Positions 1-14,000 of a stretch of 64,000 nucleotides of DNA are shown here, piece after piece. Made by a program: the position numbers and the translations under genes. The notes beneath the pieces were generated by a model. The model made no database searches and was not told the origin of the DNA. It saw only the letters and a list, made by a program, of their open reading frames with translations. The stretch covers positions 1-64,000 of the forward strand of contig JAECUM010009857.1 in assembly GCA_016617855.1 (NCBI GenBank), given 5' to 3'. The stretch is from Megalonaias nervosa (lineage: Eukaryota > Mollusca > Bivalvia > Unionida > Unionidae). Each line of letters starts with the position of its first letter. The stretch's first letter is position 1.

Positions 1-53
1 GCAGTGATACCTAACGGTGAGCGCTTTAGACCACTCAGCCACTCGGGGCCTCC
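1..53 (-). mobile_element. tRNA-derived SINE, family A, head fragment
   Basis: The first ~53 bases match the 5' head of the same SINE found complete at 50585-50835 and 63549-63801, in minus orientation (GGCCCCGAGTGG-type head, GTCTAAAGCGCT). The rest of this copy is cut off by the window edge. Confidence 0.85.
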
Positions 54-187
54 TGGAATAGCTCTATTCAACTGCTTATTTTTTAACCTGTAGCAATTAG
101 AAATGACGTGTCCTTTCTTAAGTGCACGTTGTAAGAGATAAAGATTTCTGACCAGCTTTATCAGAAGTCTGATTTCTAAACATTGTA

Positions 188-560
188 CTAGACTGAGATA
201 TAGAAGTACTCATATGAGCCTGAGATGGTTATTTTACCAAAACAACTTTTGAGAAGAAGACGTTCTGACAGAGAAACTTTAAAAATCAGGGAATAATCTT
301 CTGCTATGTGAGCAGCACTTTCCAAAGCTTCCACTTTTTGTTCATTAATATAGGTTTCGACATGGTTATGGATGCAATTGTCCAACACTTCAATAAATGA
401 GTTGACTGAGATTGTGGCAATCTTTATTAACCTTTTTGGATGAGCAGGACATATAAAATAGTTGTTCTTTTTCTCTTGCAAATTCAATATACATTTATCC
501 AGTTTCTTTTCTACAATACCTAAGCCTTTAGCAATATGCCTTAGGTACGAAATCAGTACA
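188..560 (-). pseudogene. Unrecognised coding-like segment
   Basis: An open frame of 99 codons ends at 188 and, read upstream without requiring a Met, continues to about 560 (HIAKGLGIVEKKLDKCILN, then a Lys/Glu-rich and an Ile/Val-rich part). Amino-acid composition is protein-like rather than random, but no family is recognised. It could be a retroelement fragment or an exon of an unseen gene. Low confidence. Confidence 0.25.
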
Positions 561-3500
561 TTTCAAAATAATTCCTTAAAAAAGTCAAAATCAACACTTT
601 GTTGTACCAACAGTTAAGTGTAGACTTCACGTACACCTTGTAACAATAAATTCCAATGCTCTTTTGTTTCAAGTCTTCAGCATTTTCTCAAAGCGTGAGA
701 AGTATTTATCTACTTATTCTTCCTGGAAAAGGGGGGAGGGTACAAACCTAATATTTCTCATAACATCAAAACCTGAAACTGTGTGTAAAAGGGAGGGGGG
801 GAGAGAACCTGCCTGCCAGTTTTCTATCTTTGAGATTATATTAGACCTGAAATCGTGTGTAAAGGGGGGAGTCTGCAAGGCAGTTTAATATCTCTGAAAC
901 TATATTGCATTTCTCTTTCTTCTCTGTATTTGCATTTGTAATCTCTCTCTTTTTTCTCTCTGCCCCTCATTTTCCTCTCTTGGCATTTGTTTTCTTCTTC
1001 AATTCCATCATTTCTTTCTGTAGCTAAAGTTCTGTTAATTCCAATTCAATCTGGGATGCTTTTTAACTGTAAATCACTTAATTTCCCGTCAAAACCAGAG
1101 AAATCTTACCAACGAAACCCAAGGCACACTTCTCAAAAAACATTTCTTTTCCACCAAATACTAAACCATGTTATTCTTTATTTCCTTCTTTGTTAAAGAG
1201 GGTTTTATTGCTGAAATATCAATGTCTGGCAAGCTCAATCAACACGTCTTTTTTCAAAGTGTTTCATATCTCTAATTTGCATTGTTTGTTAGTTTTTTTT
1301 ATTCATAATATGCTATGGATAATTTTATTTTAGACTTGACCTTGTCCAAAATAAATTCATTTTCTACCCTACCCGAATCATTTATTATGGTTTTGTAAAC
1401 ATGTTTATCTCAATCGAGTCCAGAATATTGGAAATTCCCATGAAATGCTGGTTCTACCTATTGCTTAACACATTGTAGGTTATAATTTTAGTAACAGACC
1501 TTCTAATTACACCTAAGATTTTATCTTGTAAACATTTGGAGTCTTCCAGAATGAAATTTTTAACTAGGTAATAGCTTCTTTTTCTCATAGAACATGTTAA
1601 TTGTGACCTGACATCAAATAAAGGACTATATAATCTTGTTTTTCTAGACATTATTCATTTGTGCTGCAAGATCTGAGACTTGGACTTATAGTGAAAATTC
1701 AAATAAGGAAATATCCTTGGATTGTATTATTGTGATTCAACAAAAGACTGTTGGCAAAACACTATAACACAGGCCACCACAGACACATCTGCATTTCCAG
1801 CATTGGATATATTTTCAAATAAAACTAAAATTTATTCAGAACTTCAACAAATAGCAATTTGTGTTAGAAATTCTAAGATTATTTGGCGTTTAATTCACAA
1901 AACTGAAAGTTCTTTTCACATTTTTCACTTTGTATTCTATGGATATAAATTATTTCTTTAATTTTAAGAAGCCTGTTGCTTCTCACTATTTTTTATTATT
2001 TATTTCAAGTTAATAGACTCTAACCCATTCTGGTTAGGATCTCAAACGAAATTCACTAATTGTTGGTTTCATTAAAGATTTCTTGCCTGTGAGAAATTAA
2101 AATCTTTACCAGGGACAATGAAAATTCCTAAACAAAATAAATTTAAATTTTTAAGACAATTATTAATATCTTTGAAATGTTTTAAAGATAGTTACATTAT
2201 GGATGAGCCACTAATTTCTGTTACAACTCTATGGTCTTAAACTATGCAACAAAAAGAAGCAAAATTAACAAGGACACAATGTCCCAAATTAATTCCAACA
2301 GTATTGAATGTACTGATGTAGCAAGTTTTTAATGTGCTGATGTACAATAATTTAGATGGTGTTGATGTGATAAGTGTTTGATATCATGCTATAATATAAT
2401 GATTCATTCCAGAATGTCTCTGAATGAGTTTTCAATAATCCCAAAGTAAAGTGTTTTAGTCCAAAAAGTCTATGAGCGCTTTGTAATTCCAATGAATAAT
2501 TTGAATAAATAATTCCTCTCAAAAAATATCAGAGCACAACAGCTGATAATTCCACAAACTAAACTTAAGATAAGAATAAAGACTTTGTTTTAAAAAGCTT
2601 CTTTATATACATTCCCACTGGATCTATGTCACAATATCATTTTCTCAAAAACTAATAAAAAAAGTTCGAAAATATTGACAAGTTCACTTTCATAACATGA
2701 AACAGATAAACAAGACTAGGACCATCTTCACCAGCCAAAGTTCCAATGTGTTAACCCTAACTAAACCTTGGCAGATCGATCAGATATTTTAGTGCTTTGT
2801 CCTAGTGACATCTATTGGATTTCATGAGTTGTCTCCCTCAGTAATGCCAACTAACCAATGGTGTGTAACAGCGGGGCATTGTATATTGTTCAAAAATGGT
2901 GGAGTCAACTGACTTCAAATGGATACTTTGTAAGTTTAACATGAAAAGTATGGCCATGTACCAGAGAGAAGCCATTACAGGTATATTTGAGTGAAATGTA
3001 TTTGAACATGGACTGTCAGTGAAAAATTGCTTACTGATGAGTCCATTCAAGTTGTGTGATCCCCTTGCCTCGATGATGTAGGAACAACAGTGTTAAAATC
3101 TGAACAACTTGATTTTGACTGGATGCAGTGACTTACCACCACATACACAGAAATTCACATACCTGAAGCACAAAAATATCTGCTTCATCCACCAAGGTGT
3201 AGATAGGATAAACATATCAGAACCTTGGCTTGCGAAGATGGGCTGTGGCTTGAACTCAGTTTTTAGTAAATACCTTAAAAAACATGACAAAAGTCAGGTA
3301 GACCAAAATTCAGCACACAATATAAATTAAACGTACAAAACTATATATATATGCAGACATGGGACCTTTCAAGGCAGGTTTGGCTGTGAAACTCGATTCA
3401 TGACAAATTTGTGTATTATGAACCAAGCATTAGTAGTACATGTATTATCATTATTTCACATGCATTATTATTAGCAGTATACTACCAAGATACATATATT

Positions 3501-4319
3501 TAGCTGGCTATTTCACAAATGGAAAATAGCAAAATTTAAAAAAATAAGTTCCACACAATGATACTATATCCTCATTTGGATTTTTGACTCGCCAAAAACA
3601 AGAGATGCTGTCTTCTCTCCTGGAGAAATAACTGTGTGCATTTATCACTGCCCAACTTGGTTTGGCACTTAATGTCTCAAAAAATCAATCTGATAATTTA
3701 AATACATCCTCATCAAATCAAGAAAACTACAACTGTGTACATGCACTCATATATACATCTCTCTCACATGCAAAATGTTTTATCTCATTATCAGTAGAAA
3801 TGACTCCTAAATGAAATTGACAGCTTCCATGATGTAATTGTGAAACAAACTACTGACTTTTTGTCAGGGCAGTTGGTATAATTAGGCATGAAAGCAGATT
3901 TTCACACCTTAAACAACTGATGGATTAAGTTGCTCACCGAGATCAAAAGACAGTCAGCTTTTGTTTGCAACCTTTTCGATGATTAGGTAATGAAAAGAAG
4001 CTTCCTGGGACTGTTGTTAGTAGCCATTAGTCCAAGTTTCCTCTGACCCTTCCCACCCCATGTTTGATATTTTGACATTTAGGTTGGGGTGTTGGGTCAG
4101 AGTCCAGTGCCTGTCGAAAAGTTGGAATGCAATAAATGTTGGTTTCACTAAAGATTTCTTGACCGTACAAAATTAAAATCTTTTAAAAGTTGTGTCACTA
4201 GCATTAATAGTGGCATTTAACCTAAAAAAAGAAGATTTACATCCATTTTCAAATACAAATTGAAAACCTCAAGTCAATACGACCATCCAATTAGGATGAG
4301 TAGCTGCATATTGGCTGTC

Positions 4320-4640
4320 AGATTGGTATAAATTTTATTCAAAACCAACTAGAAATCATAAGAAGTGTTTCAGTGGTATGACTATTTGTTAAATATTTGT
4401 AATAAGATTTTCAAAATGGCTAACACATCAGCAATTTGAATGTTGCAATGGCACCGTTTTAAGACAAAGCAGAATTTGGGATAAATATGGTTATGTTTGG
4501 TGCCAGTCCTCCCAGTAGTTTAGGAGAAGCAGTGATAAGAAACTTGTTCCAATGGATGCTACATGTAGGACAAAAGGCCACTGTGTGACCTTTCTACAGG
4601 TGATGACCAGATTATTGACTAAGTTTCAAGGCAATCCATG
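4320..4640 (+). repeat. Single-unit copy of the 140-bp dispersed repeat
   Basis: Contains the AACCAACTAGAAATCATAAG and AAGATTTTCAAAATGGCTAA landmarks and the tail AGTTTAGGAGAAGCAGTGAT AAGAAAC that are shared with the copies at 18900-19200 and 30110-31710. Only one diverged unit is present. Confidence 0.6.
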
Positions 4641-5154
4641 AAAAGCTGTGGGACTATTTGTACCAACAAGTGCTGGATGGAAGAATTGATGGATTACTGT
4701 AAGCTGCCATGTCTATAGAGGTCAGGGTATAAAGAAGACAGTAATACAAGATTATGCAACAGTCTATTACTACACAAAGGTAAAAGGAAAATATCTTTAT
4801 AAAAAATTCAACAATGATTAACTAAAGATCAATATGCTCATCTCCATGTGATGGCTGTTGAAAAGTTAAATAAAGAACAACGAATTCACTACAGAAAATT
4901 GCATTATGGATCGTGAAAGATTAAACATGAGTGATCTTAGGGTAATTAATTGACAAGACTAACACTACAGCATATACCCCTATAAATCTTACTGAACCAT
5001 TGATAACTCAAACAAAATAAAATAAAATAAAAATAAAATAATTGAATAATGTCTAACGTCTTGATTTACAATGCTGTGCAGTGCATCAAGTGCATTTTCT
5101 AACCTTTCTTTCTTAGTCACAATGAGAAAATAAGTACATCAAATACCTATTATT

Positions 5155-5385
5155 CCACAATGGCCGAGTGGTCTAAAGTACTCACCTTTACCAAACACTG
5201 CCATGGCACCTCTATCTCCATGGATTCGAGCCTTGGGCTCGGCCAAGGTGGATATGTGAGAAAGATTGCCAGGAGCTTCCTGTGAGTCACTGACTCTTAC
5301 TGGGGTTTCCTGGGTTCTTCTTCTACCAACTGTACTAGCCACCATGCATAGCATATTGTGTGTTGACACCCACAACAACAACAGC
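5155..5385 (+). mobile_element. tRNA-derived SINE, family A, diverged copy
   Basis: Plus-strand copy: box A TGGCCGAGTGG at 5161, box B GGATTCGAGCC near 5222, then the family body (GGCTCGGCCAAGGTGGATAT, GTAGCC-ACCATGCATAGC) and an ACAACAACAAC tail. It is more diverged than the copies at 50.6 and 63.5 kb and has no clear target duplication, so it is probably older. Confidence 0.85.
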
Positions 5386-8300
5386 AATTATCAGCAATAA
5401 CTCTGGATGAAATGCTGTCAAAAGTAAACCAGGTTTAAGTTGCAAGATTATTTGAATCTCAGCCTCATATTTTGAGCTATATGCAATAATTTGATTAACT
5501 GTTGTAAAATTTGAACAAAATTGACAATGTGAAATAATTGAAAGTCCCTTTCTGCTACTTTCCAATCAAATCCAGTTTGATCAGTCACTCCATATAGTTC
5601 TAACAAAACAAAATCCAAAGACAAGGAAAAGCAAATGGTACAGATAAACTAGATGCAGACAATTCAAACCAAGACAATCCAAGCCCCCACAAATGCAAAA
5701 CTAGAAAAATTGAAAAACAACTATAATGGCAGGAAAATAAAATCAAGTCATCCATTTATGCATCAAAACTTTGCATATCCAAGCATTTCTCTACTCACGT
5801 GATTGTGGCTACATTATGTTAACAAAATTTTCGTTGGGAAAGTACAAAATTTTAAAATTTGTTTTGGGGAGATAATGGCCTGAAAATCAATTCAGTATGT
5901 ACAGATGAATACAAATATGTCCATTAAATTTGACTTGTTTGCCTCAAGTGGTTGATTAATTGTGCTCACAAGTCTGAAAAATGTTAAAATGTGTGAAAAC
6001 TGAAAAATTATTATCATGGCCAAAAAATCTAATCAGGTCATCTGCTCATAACCATGATAAAGTTTGTAAAATTTAACAGCTCTAAGTCCAACAGAATTTT
6101 GCTATTACACTAAAATGGATTCAAGATATATCTAAAGATGTACAGTATGGATGTATGGACCGACAGCACCAAAGCAAAATATCATGAGGAGGGCTTTTAT
6201 TCCATTGTTCCAGATTCATTTTGAGCTATTATTTCCATTAAAATAACCATTCTATCCATATACTACAAGAGTAATTAATGCTTGGTTTATTGTGTAATGA
6301 TATCAAACACCTAGTGAGCATAGCCTTAGTTAAGGGAGATGAGGCCATCAGTAATTTTTGGATTTGTCACTCCACATTAACTTTTGTACTAAATATAAGA
6401 GATTCATTGGGAATCAATCGTACCAGGAAAAATCATTTTTAGTTGACACACATCAGTCCACATAATTCATGACAAATATACCCTGTACATATAGAAATTT
6501 GTCTCTGTATTTGACCTTTGATATTCCAAATATCAAAATAGTCAAAAACTTGGACTAGTTCCATTCACACTTTTAAACACAGTTCATTATTTTGTTAACT
6601 GGACAAAGGGAATAACACTCACAAAAATCACTGCTGATCAATGTGCAATCATCATCATTATGGTTGTTAAGCCTTCCAAAAATCTAAACAACCAGTCAAG
6701 ATCTGCAAGATTAGCTGCACCAAAAAGTTAAACCACAGTCCATTATTACTGTCAGAGCATGCAAAGTAACTCATAAACATCAACAGAGCCTCACTGTGGA
6801 ATTAGCTGATCATGTTCATACTGGAGGCTACTATGCCAATAAAATATCAAAATAATCCATCCAACCGTGAGACACACTATGAGACCAGCTGCACTTTACA
6901 AAAACTATTTGTATGTTTCCTCACCACAGAGTACTAAACAATCTGATGAAATATAACATATCCTGTGATTTTGCTAACATGTGATGTTAGAGCTTTTTGA
7001 AACTAATAAATCAATACCTCAAATCACACTATAATGAAAGACAGCCGAGATTAAAGGCAACAATGTCATGTCTCGAACACTTTTCTGCCTCATTTTCAAA
7101 TGAAGAATATTGTTCCTCATGTAGGTAATTACATGTTTGCTATAAGCTGTACATCTAAATCAAAATAACTGACATGAACATTGAATATCTTTTCTTTTTC
7201 AACTTATGAAGAATCTCAACACCCCACCAATCAGTCCACCCCACCCCTTTCAAATCTGAAAGAGTACCTGAAGCAATATATAGAGAAAAGATGAACTCTC
7301 AAAGAAAATCTCTAACAGATGTAGCCATTATTTGTTGGCAATAAAAAAGTCATAATAATTTCTCTGCAATGAGTATCACTTATTCCATGTAAATGATGAT
7401 TCCCAAATGACTCTTATATTAACAGTCCTTTCCAGTGCACTGGATCCAGCAACAGATCACGTATATCAGGGATTGATTAAGATAAATACAATAAACTGAC
7501 AATGAACAGTGCAAAACTAGCATCTAACTAGCCTGAGTGCTTTCAACTCTTAATGAGTCTTTTTCAAAGGCATATACAAAACATAGACAAGACAAACAAA
7601 TAAAACAGAAAAACCGTAGTGTTTGCAAAACTTTACATGGCTGTTTCTACAGGAATTAAACCTTTAAATGTATTATGTTTCAACTTGTTTATATCAACAG
7701 ACTGTGATATATTGTTATATCTTTATGCACAAAATAAGATGTGCCTTTATAATTATGTGGGAAGAACAATGTTGTTAGGTGCCAGTTTGAGTGGCTAGGG
7801 AATCAAAATGGCAGATGTGAAAGTACACATTTTGTGATGTCATGGAAATACAACTTTGGAAGGATGATACTAACACTGATGTGATATCTAATCCGGAGCT
7901 GAAAATGACACAACTGCTGGTAATTAAGTACAATGATGTTTTCCTTTTCATCACAACTTTTTTTTTACATCTCCTTGAATGTTTTTATATTCACATATAT
8001 CTGTCTCCCACATTTATTTTTGGGAAATAATTTCACACAGGGTAAAACACGAGTTATCTGGACCTATCGGGGTACATAGATTTCATCAAGATAATCAGGT
8101 ATCAAGGTGACCAGGTTCTGATAAAAAGTAGAACTGTCAATATCAGTATTTGAATTAAATTGGTCCAATAATCATATTGTTTCACTGTATACCATTATGT
8201 ATAATTAAGTAAATATTGATGTTTTGTATACATATTACATGTTGAAGAGCAGAAAAAGCAGAAACAATATGATTATTATAGACAAACATTTTATGCATTT

Positions 8301-9132
8301 CCTTGTGAATACAAGTATTTCAGGGCTAGATAAACTTTACAGATATGGATTATATTCCCACCAGTTCCAGCAAGTTATTAACTTTATCACCCATTAAATC
8401 ACCATTTATTGCTGATCATCAGCTAATGATGTGGGCTAGGGATACAGACTGCCTTTGATTGGATGGTTACAAGTCTTTAATTGTACCTGATTAGCTTAGG
8501 AGTTTGTACATCTAATAATAAATGATGCAAGATGTTTGTGTTTAAGTCTGTTGCTGTGCCATTGTCTGCAGACTTTTTTTTTCAAACCAATTTTTACTCG
8601 AATGTAAGTGACTGTTGAGCAAAGACAGTCAAAATTCAAGTCCTATTCACTGTGCTTTTAGCCCATTTTCTGGCTCAGGAGATAGTATATACCATTGTTT
8701 TTTTCACAGTAAAAGTACATATAACATTGATTATGGTTAAATGGATAAAACCTAGCTTAAAAATGCACTACTAATTAAAAGATCAACAAATTTTACAAAT
8801 TTAATTTTAATTATGCTTCTATTGTTCCTATATTACAATGGTTGATGGTCCTAAGAATATTAAGAAAACTAAAAAGATGTCAATATAAACCTACAAAATT
8901 ATGAATGATAAAACTGTAGTTATCAAAGTGTTTGATAAGAACTTTAATAAATATCTGATAAGCAACAAAGCATCTACATCCACACAATGTTAACAAAGAG
9001 TTACATAGCAACTGTTCATTGTTAACAGCTGATGCAAAGGATGTATGGACTTCAGACATACAACTATTTTTTTTAATCCAGATGACCTCCCTTTTCTCAC
9101 TTATAAAAATGAATTATTTTGGTCAATATATA
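5386..9132. other. Downstream intergenic DNA, no gene seen
   Basis: No gene. The stretch 5640-6180 is a repeat remnant in which the phrases GGCAGGAAAATAAAATCAAG and CATGGCCAAAAAATCTAATC recur about 290 bases apart. It ends in ATGGATGTATGGACCGACAG, the type of tail seen on the other internally repeated elements in this window. The rest is unremarkable AT-rich sequence. Confidence 0.5.
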
Positions 9133-9597
9133 CAGCTCTCCCTCATTATAACACAATAGTTTTGTTCCAAAGATTGCATAAATGAGAGTTTGAGAGGGAG
9201 GAATAAACAAAATGACAGTCAAGCATATAGTAATAACAACATTTGGGATTCAAATCCGCAGACTGCATGTGTGTTTGGCGGGGGGGAGGGGGAATGGAGG
9301 CTAAATAACAAACAAAATGCAAGTCAAATGTAATGTAATTATTTTAGTCTATTTAAACTTGAGATATTTGCAGCACTTTTATGGTAGATGTGCATTTCAT
9401 TTTGTAAAGGAATGTTTTTTAAAAAAATAAAATAATACTATGCTTCATGTTGTTTTCTTTCAACCCATAATATGCTGCATCTGTTAGACTCATTCAAGTA
9501 AAATGATGGTTTAATCTTTGGTCATGGGGCCCATAGCAGTATCAACTTATTTCAAGAACTGTGTGATAATGAAGGGCATTATAATGAGGAACAGCTG
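9133..9597. mobile_element. Tc1/pogo-type MITE with TA target site
   Basis: 465 bp. The left end CAGCTCTCCCTCATTATAA matches the inverted right end CAGCTGTTCCTCATTATAA, and both ends are flanked by TA (9131-9132, 9598-9599), the target duplication of Tc1/mariner/pogo elements. There is no coding capacity, so it is non-autonomous. A G-rich run lies at 9280-9293. Confidence 0.75.
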
Positions 9598-10439
9598 TAA
9601 TTATAAATAATTAATTTGAAAAACTGTTTTAAGTACATTGTACTATTTGAAATGAATATAAGAACTTATTTTCAGACAGTAATTTCTTTTCCTTGAGGTG
9701 CAAACAGTTACCAAAAAATAAATTTAAACCCAGAAAAAAATATTTGTAACAGTTCTATAGCCACTAAGATTGCTAAATGACAAAATGAATACAAAGAAGG
9801 TCATAATTTAATAAATACAGAAATGTGCCCAACTGCATCTGGTTTTCCATAAAAAATAGAAAAACAAAACAAAAACAAAATAAAACCGAATGTAAAATCA
9901 ATGCAGAGGAAAATTTAGACAGGAAATATTCTAAAATAACATATGCAACTGATAAGACAGTTGAATGATTTTGATTATAAATAAAATTTCTTGAGCTATG
10001 TGTTCAACAGTAATACAATGCAATGCTTTCATCATAGCAATTTCAGCTCAGCAAAATTACTTATTGTGCTGGAATAGAAATAGTTTTTGGTAATGTTAAG
10101 TAGTAAAAACAATTATGGGGTTTTGTTTTGCGCAGTATATATTTTATTTTTACTAAGCTGTTATGGATTGAGTTGGACAATATCAAGATTCACAGCTCAA
10201 TAAAGCAACATGCTTAATTCAACAAATCTCCATAATTATATAATATTAACTAACCACTCTGATGGCATTTCCAGCTAAAGTTATAACCCACACATGGCTT
10301 TACTTCTGGAATAAATTTTATCAAAACCTGTATCCTACATGGTCATTTATGCATCAACAGGGGCCTATGGTGGCCTAATTCCATTAAGATATTTCTCAGC
10401 CCAGAAATCTGATAGGTTCTCAAGAGTGTATTCACAATG
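9598..10439. other. Sequence beyond the 3' minisatellite
   Basis: AT-rich, without a gene. Part of it may be ABCD3 3' UTR if the poly(A) signal at 10143 is used. Nothing else recognisable. Confidence 0.4.
10143..10148 (-). promoter_or_regulatory. Candidate poly(A) signal for ABCD3
   Basis: This appears to be the first AATAAA on the minus strand after the ABCD3 stop codon, about 830 bases downstream. It would give a 3' UTR that includes the 34-bp minisatellite. In such AT-rich DNA the hexamer also occurs by chance, so transcript data would be needed. Confidence 0.3.
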
Positions 10440-10782
10440 TCTCCCTTCTGCAGATAGAGCAATGTTTTTACATGACTCTCTTGCAGATAGAGCAATTTGT
10501 TTACATGTCTCTTGTGCAGATACATAAAATTTTTACATGTCTCTCTTGTGCAGAGAGAGCAAATTTTCACATGTCTCCTTGTGCAGAGAGAGAGCACTAT
10601 TTTTTACATGTGTCTCTTGTGCAGATAGAGCAAATTTTCACAAGTCTCTCTTGTGCAGATAGAGCAATTTGTTTACATGTCTCTTGTGCAGATACATAAT
10701 TTTTTTTACATGTCTCTCTTGTGCCGATAGAGAAAAGTTTCACATGTCTCCCTTGTGCAGATACAGCAAATTTCATATGTCT
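10440..10782. repeat. 34-bp minisatellite in the ABCD3 3' flank
   Basis: About ten tandem copies of a 33-38 bp unit containing TGTGCAGATAGAGCAA and TTTACATGTCTCTCTTG. Copies vary by small indels, so open frames across it on both strands are incidental. It starts about 200 bases past the stop codon and therefore probably lies in the 3' UTR. Confidence 0.9.
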
Positions 10783-10980
10783 GAACTAATTTTCATGCAA
10801 ATAATGTACAAAATTCATATAAATAAGTGAAATGTTTAGAACTGATGTTATATAGTGGATTCTTTTGCATTTTACATGTTTTTTTTTACAACGATGCAAA
10901 TATATGTACAATTCATACAGCTTTTAGGTCTGTTTCATTCTAAGAACATATAAGTCTATAACCCTAAATTTACATTACTA

Positions 10981-11058
10981 TCAAGATCCGAACTCTGTGG
11001 TGTCTGAAGTAATCTTTTTGAACTCATAGTTTCCTCGTCCATCTAACATCAGGTAGAA
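10981..11058 (-). CDS. ABCD3: ABCD3 final coding exon with stop
   Basis: 78 nt encoding [13 protein letters not shown], then [12 protein letters not shown], then TGA at 10981-10983. The human protein ends [25 protein letters not shown], so the carboxyl end is complete and conserved. Acceptor TTTCAG. The 3' untranslated region continues towards lower coordinates. Confidence 0.96.
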   Translation of the reverse strand, partial: FYLMLDGRGNYEFKKITSDTTEFGS

Positions 11059-14000
11059 CTGAAATGATAAATTAATATTTCTTGTTTTATTTCATTTCAA
11101 ATAAATATTGTGGTATGTCTGCCTTGACAAGAACAATATCACAGTTAGCAAGAGTAAAAACTTGTCAGTCATTGTAAAGAATCTGATCCTTGATTATCAT
11201 GCAAAATGGGCATGTGACCATGGAAATTTCTCATCAGCTTGAGAAGTATCAGTTCTGAAATCCATTCTCATCTATCAATCATTCTTTTGCATTCATTCTG
11301 TATTGAATTTGCACTGTTTATGTTTCACTGGTAAAATTAGTCATTTCGGGGTCTGTCTATCTGTCCATATGTATATATGTATGTATGTATGTATGTATGC
11401 ATGCATGTATGTATCAGATTGAACAGCATGTCAACACAATAATGATGCTTTGGTACTGGTTAAAAGCTAATTTCTAAAACTGTAAAGATAAAGAATTGCA
11501 ACAAAGAAAAAACAACTTTAGGCCAATAAAGCCTTCCTAATAAACATAAACAAGTACAATGACAAGATAACACATTAAAAGTAAAGATGTTAAAATTCTG
11601 TAAATGGCATAAAATAAATCATAAAGATAAAAATTATAAAATCCTTGAAATTTAGGTTCAACATTTTATTTATAAACTGTGTTCCCTAAAAAATTCAAGA
11701 TTTTCTTTGGTGGTACATCGTTATAAAGTTTCCTGAGTTTGCATCAAAACATTTCAGCTGCAAAAGACAAGAATGTGTTCCACTTTTTGCATCACAAAAG
11801 TATGTTTCATCCATTCGTACAATTAAAATCATCTCCTAAAATGAGTGTGTTTCATCCATTCTTACAATTAATTGCTGTTGTTGTGTGCTTAATGCCATTT
11901 TTCTGCACAAATAGGCTATACATGGTAGCCAGAATAACTGGTGGAGGAGGAACCCAGGGAAACCCCCAGAAGACCGACTGGAAGCTACTGGCAAGCTTTC
12001 CAACATACCCACTTTGGCCAAGCTCCATCTCCTAAAATGAGTGTTTCATTTCTAACATACCCATTTTGGCCAAGCCCCATCTCCTAAAATGAGTGTTTCA
12101 TTTCTAACATACCCACTTTGGCTAAGCCGCATCTCCTAAAATGAGTGTTTCATCCATTCTTAAAATTAAAACAACCTCCTAAAATATGCAATCAGATGCA
12201 TATTCTCTTGTCACAAAAAAATGCTTATCTGTCAATCTGTCATAAAGGTGCAACAGGCCTATGTCACTAATCTTTCCACATGAACATTCCTGTATGAATA
12301 ATTTCTTGTAGAATAATTACTGATATAGATGTAGGAATGTGTTTTTGTTCATGCTAGTGTTCCCATGCTTTTTCAAAATACATTTTTTAGTCTTTTCCAG
12401 TTTCTTTCCTGGATGAAACTGGATTTTTTTCAAGGTTCACAAACAACCATTACTGGATGTAATTTTAAAACATTTTGGTCATAAAAAATTTGCATTTTTA
12501 AAATAAAAATGCTGTTTCTATTTTGAGACTCTCCCATAACATCTGAATTAGAAGTATGATCATATACTAAACCAAAGGATGTATCACTAGAAACAAGTAT
12601 CAAAGTTACTACTGACATTCATATAAATTTGCACATAACCCATTTTAATTTACAGAATAAAAATACTGAACAGATTTTAGTTTACAGAATAAAAATACTG
12701 AACTGTTTCTCAAACATTAGCAAGATTACACACTGCAATGTGATGGTATAGTGTGATGCTAGACTGGTCTTCTTTAACAAAAGAAAAGATACAGATATGG
12801 AGAGGTCCAAGGGGTAACCAATCTATTTGATAAAAACCAATCACATGATTGCCTGGATTGACTATACACACAATGTTTTGGGCAAGCACCCAAATGATCC
12901 ATACAGTAATTGTGTCTCAACCAGTATAAGATATCTGCAACCACCAAACTTTCCAATAAGAACTCAATAAATTTAACTCATGATCAGTTCCATTACACCT
13001 CGGTTACAATGTTTTCTCACATCAAGTGGCAGCTAAGATCTCCTGGATTTTCCATAACTTTAATCAATATTTGCAAAATTAAAAGGCTTTTCCCTTCCCA
13101 CAACAAATCTATTCTTTCTCCTGACTTTTCCCCTATTTCTCAGAAGCATGAGAACCCTGGTAAGTGTGTGTCTGTATATGTGTGTGTGTGCATGCATGTG
13201 ATTTAATAGTAATACAGACCCAATTAGGTGTGTATGAATTTGGTGATTCAGAATTGTATGACAGATAATATGTGGGGTATATCAAATACTCTGAATATTA
13301 GTGTGCTGTACAACAAAGTTCTTTATAATACATGTAAAAAGTATGTCAGTGCATCCCCCCACAGTATTCCCCATGCACCTCTTCATGCTTTCTCAGTCTA
13401 ATTATCCAATTAGTAAATCACATTTTGTATTCACACTTTGGTATATTGTTGATACACTGGAAAACTGCTTTTGTAACTCCACTGTTGCTTGCAAATCACG
13501 TGCCCCTCTTTGATAACAGGATTCTGACAAAATCAACAAGAACATAATCAGGGTGAATGGAGGATGTAACAAAGTTTAGTTACTGTGGTCCTTGAGGAAG
13601 TGTCAAGATGGTGGATGTATGCACTGATGCATTTTCATGGAAAAGATGGTTACCTTGGGTATCAGTGCACTGACAGGTGGTTCAGTAGTGTTTAACAACT
13701 CAAAAATGTCTAGAGACAATATGCATCAGGCAGAGATACATGGACAAAAAGGCTTTTTGCACCCAAAAAGTAACGTGCAAAAAGTTCTCTTGACAGTCCG
13801 ATTACATTTGGTGATTTGTGATCTCTGCTTATTTTCTCTGATTCAAACTTCATTATTTTCTCTTGAGTTGGATTCCAAAGAGTAAATCCATGTTTCATCA
13901 CCTGTGCCAATCTGATTCAAACATTTCTCATCACTCTTTTCATATATGGTAACTAGACGTTTGGCGATTTCAACTTTAGTCTGTTTTTGATCAGCTGTCG

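Larger units (their letters stand above)
54..5154. other. Downstream intergenic DNA, no host gene seen
   Basis: AT-rich sequence without a recognisable gene. It contains a decayed reading frame at 188-560, two G-rich near-copies of about 85 bp at 770-880, a ~45-bp motif shared between 2060-2110 and 4140-4185, and a single unit of the ~140-bp dispersed repeat at 4320-4640. The remaining small open frames look random. Confidence 0.6.

Noticed and set aside
10440..10782. CRISPR-like spacing of ~34-bp repeats
   Set aside because: Units are contiguous with no unique spacers and the DNA is an animal nuclear genome; an ordinary minisatellite.
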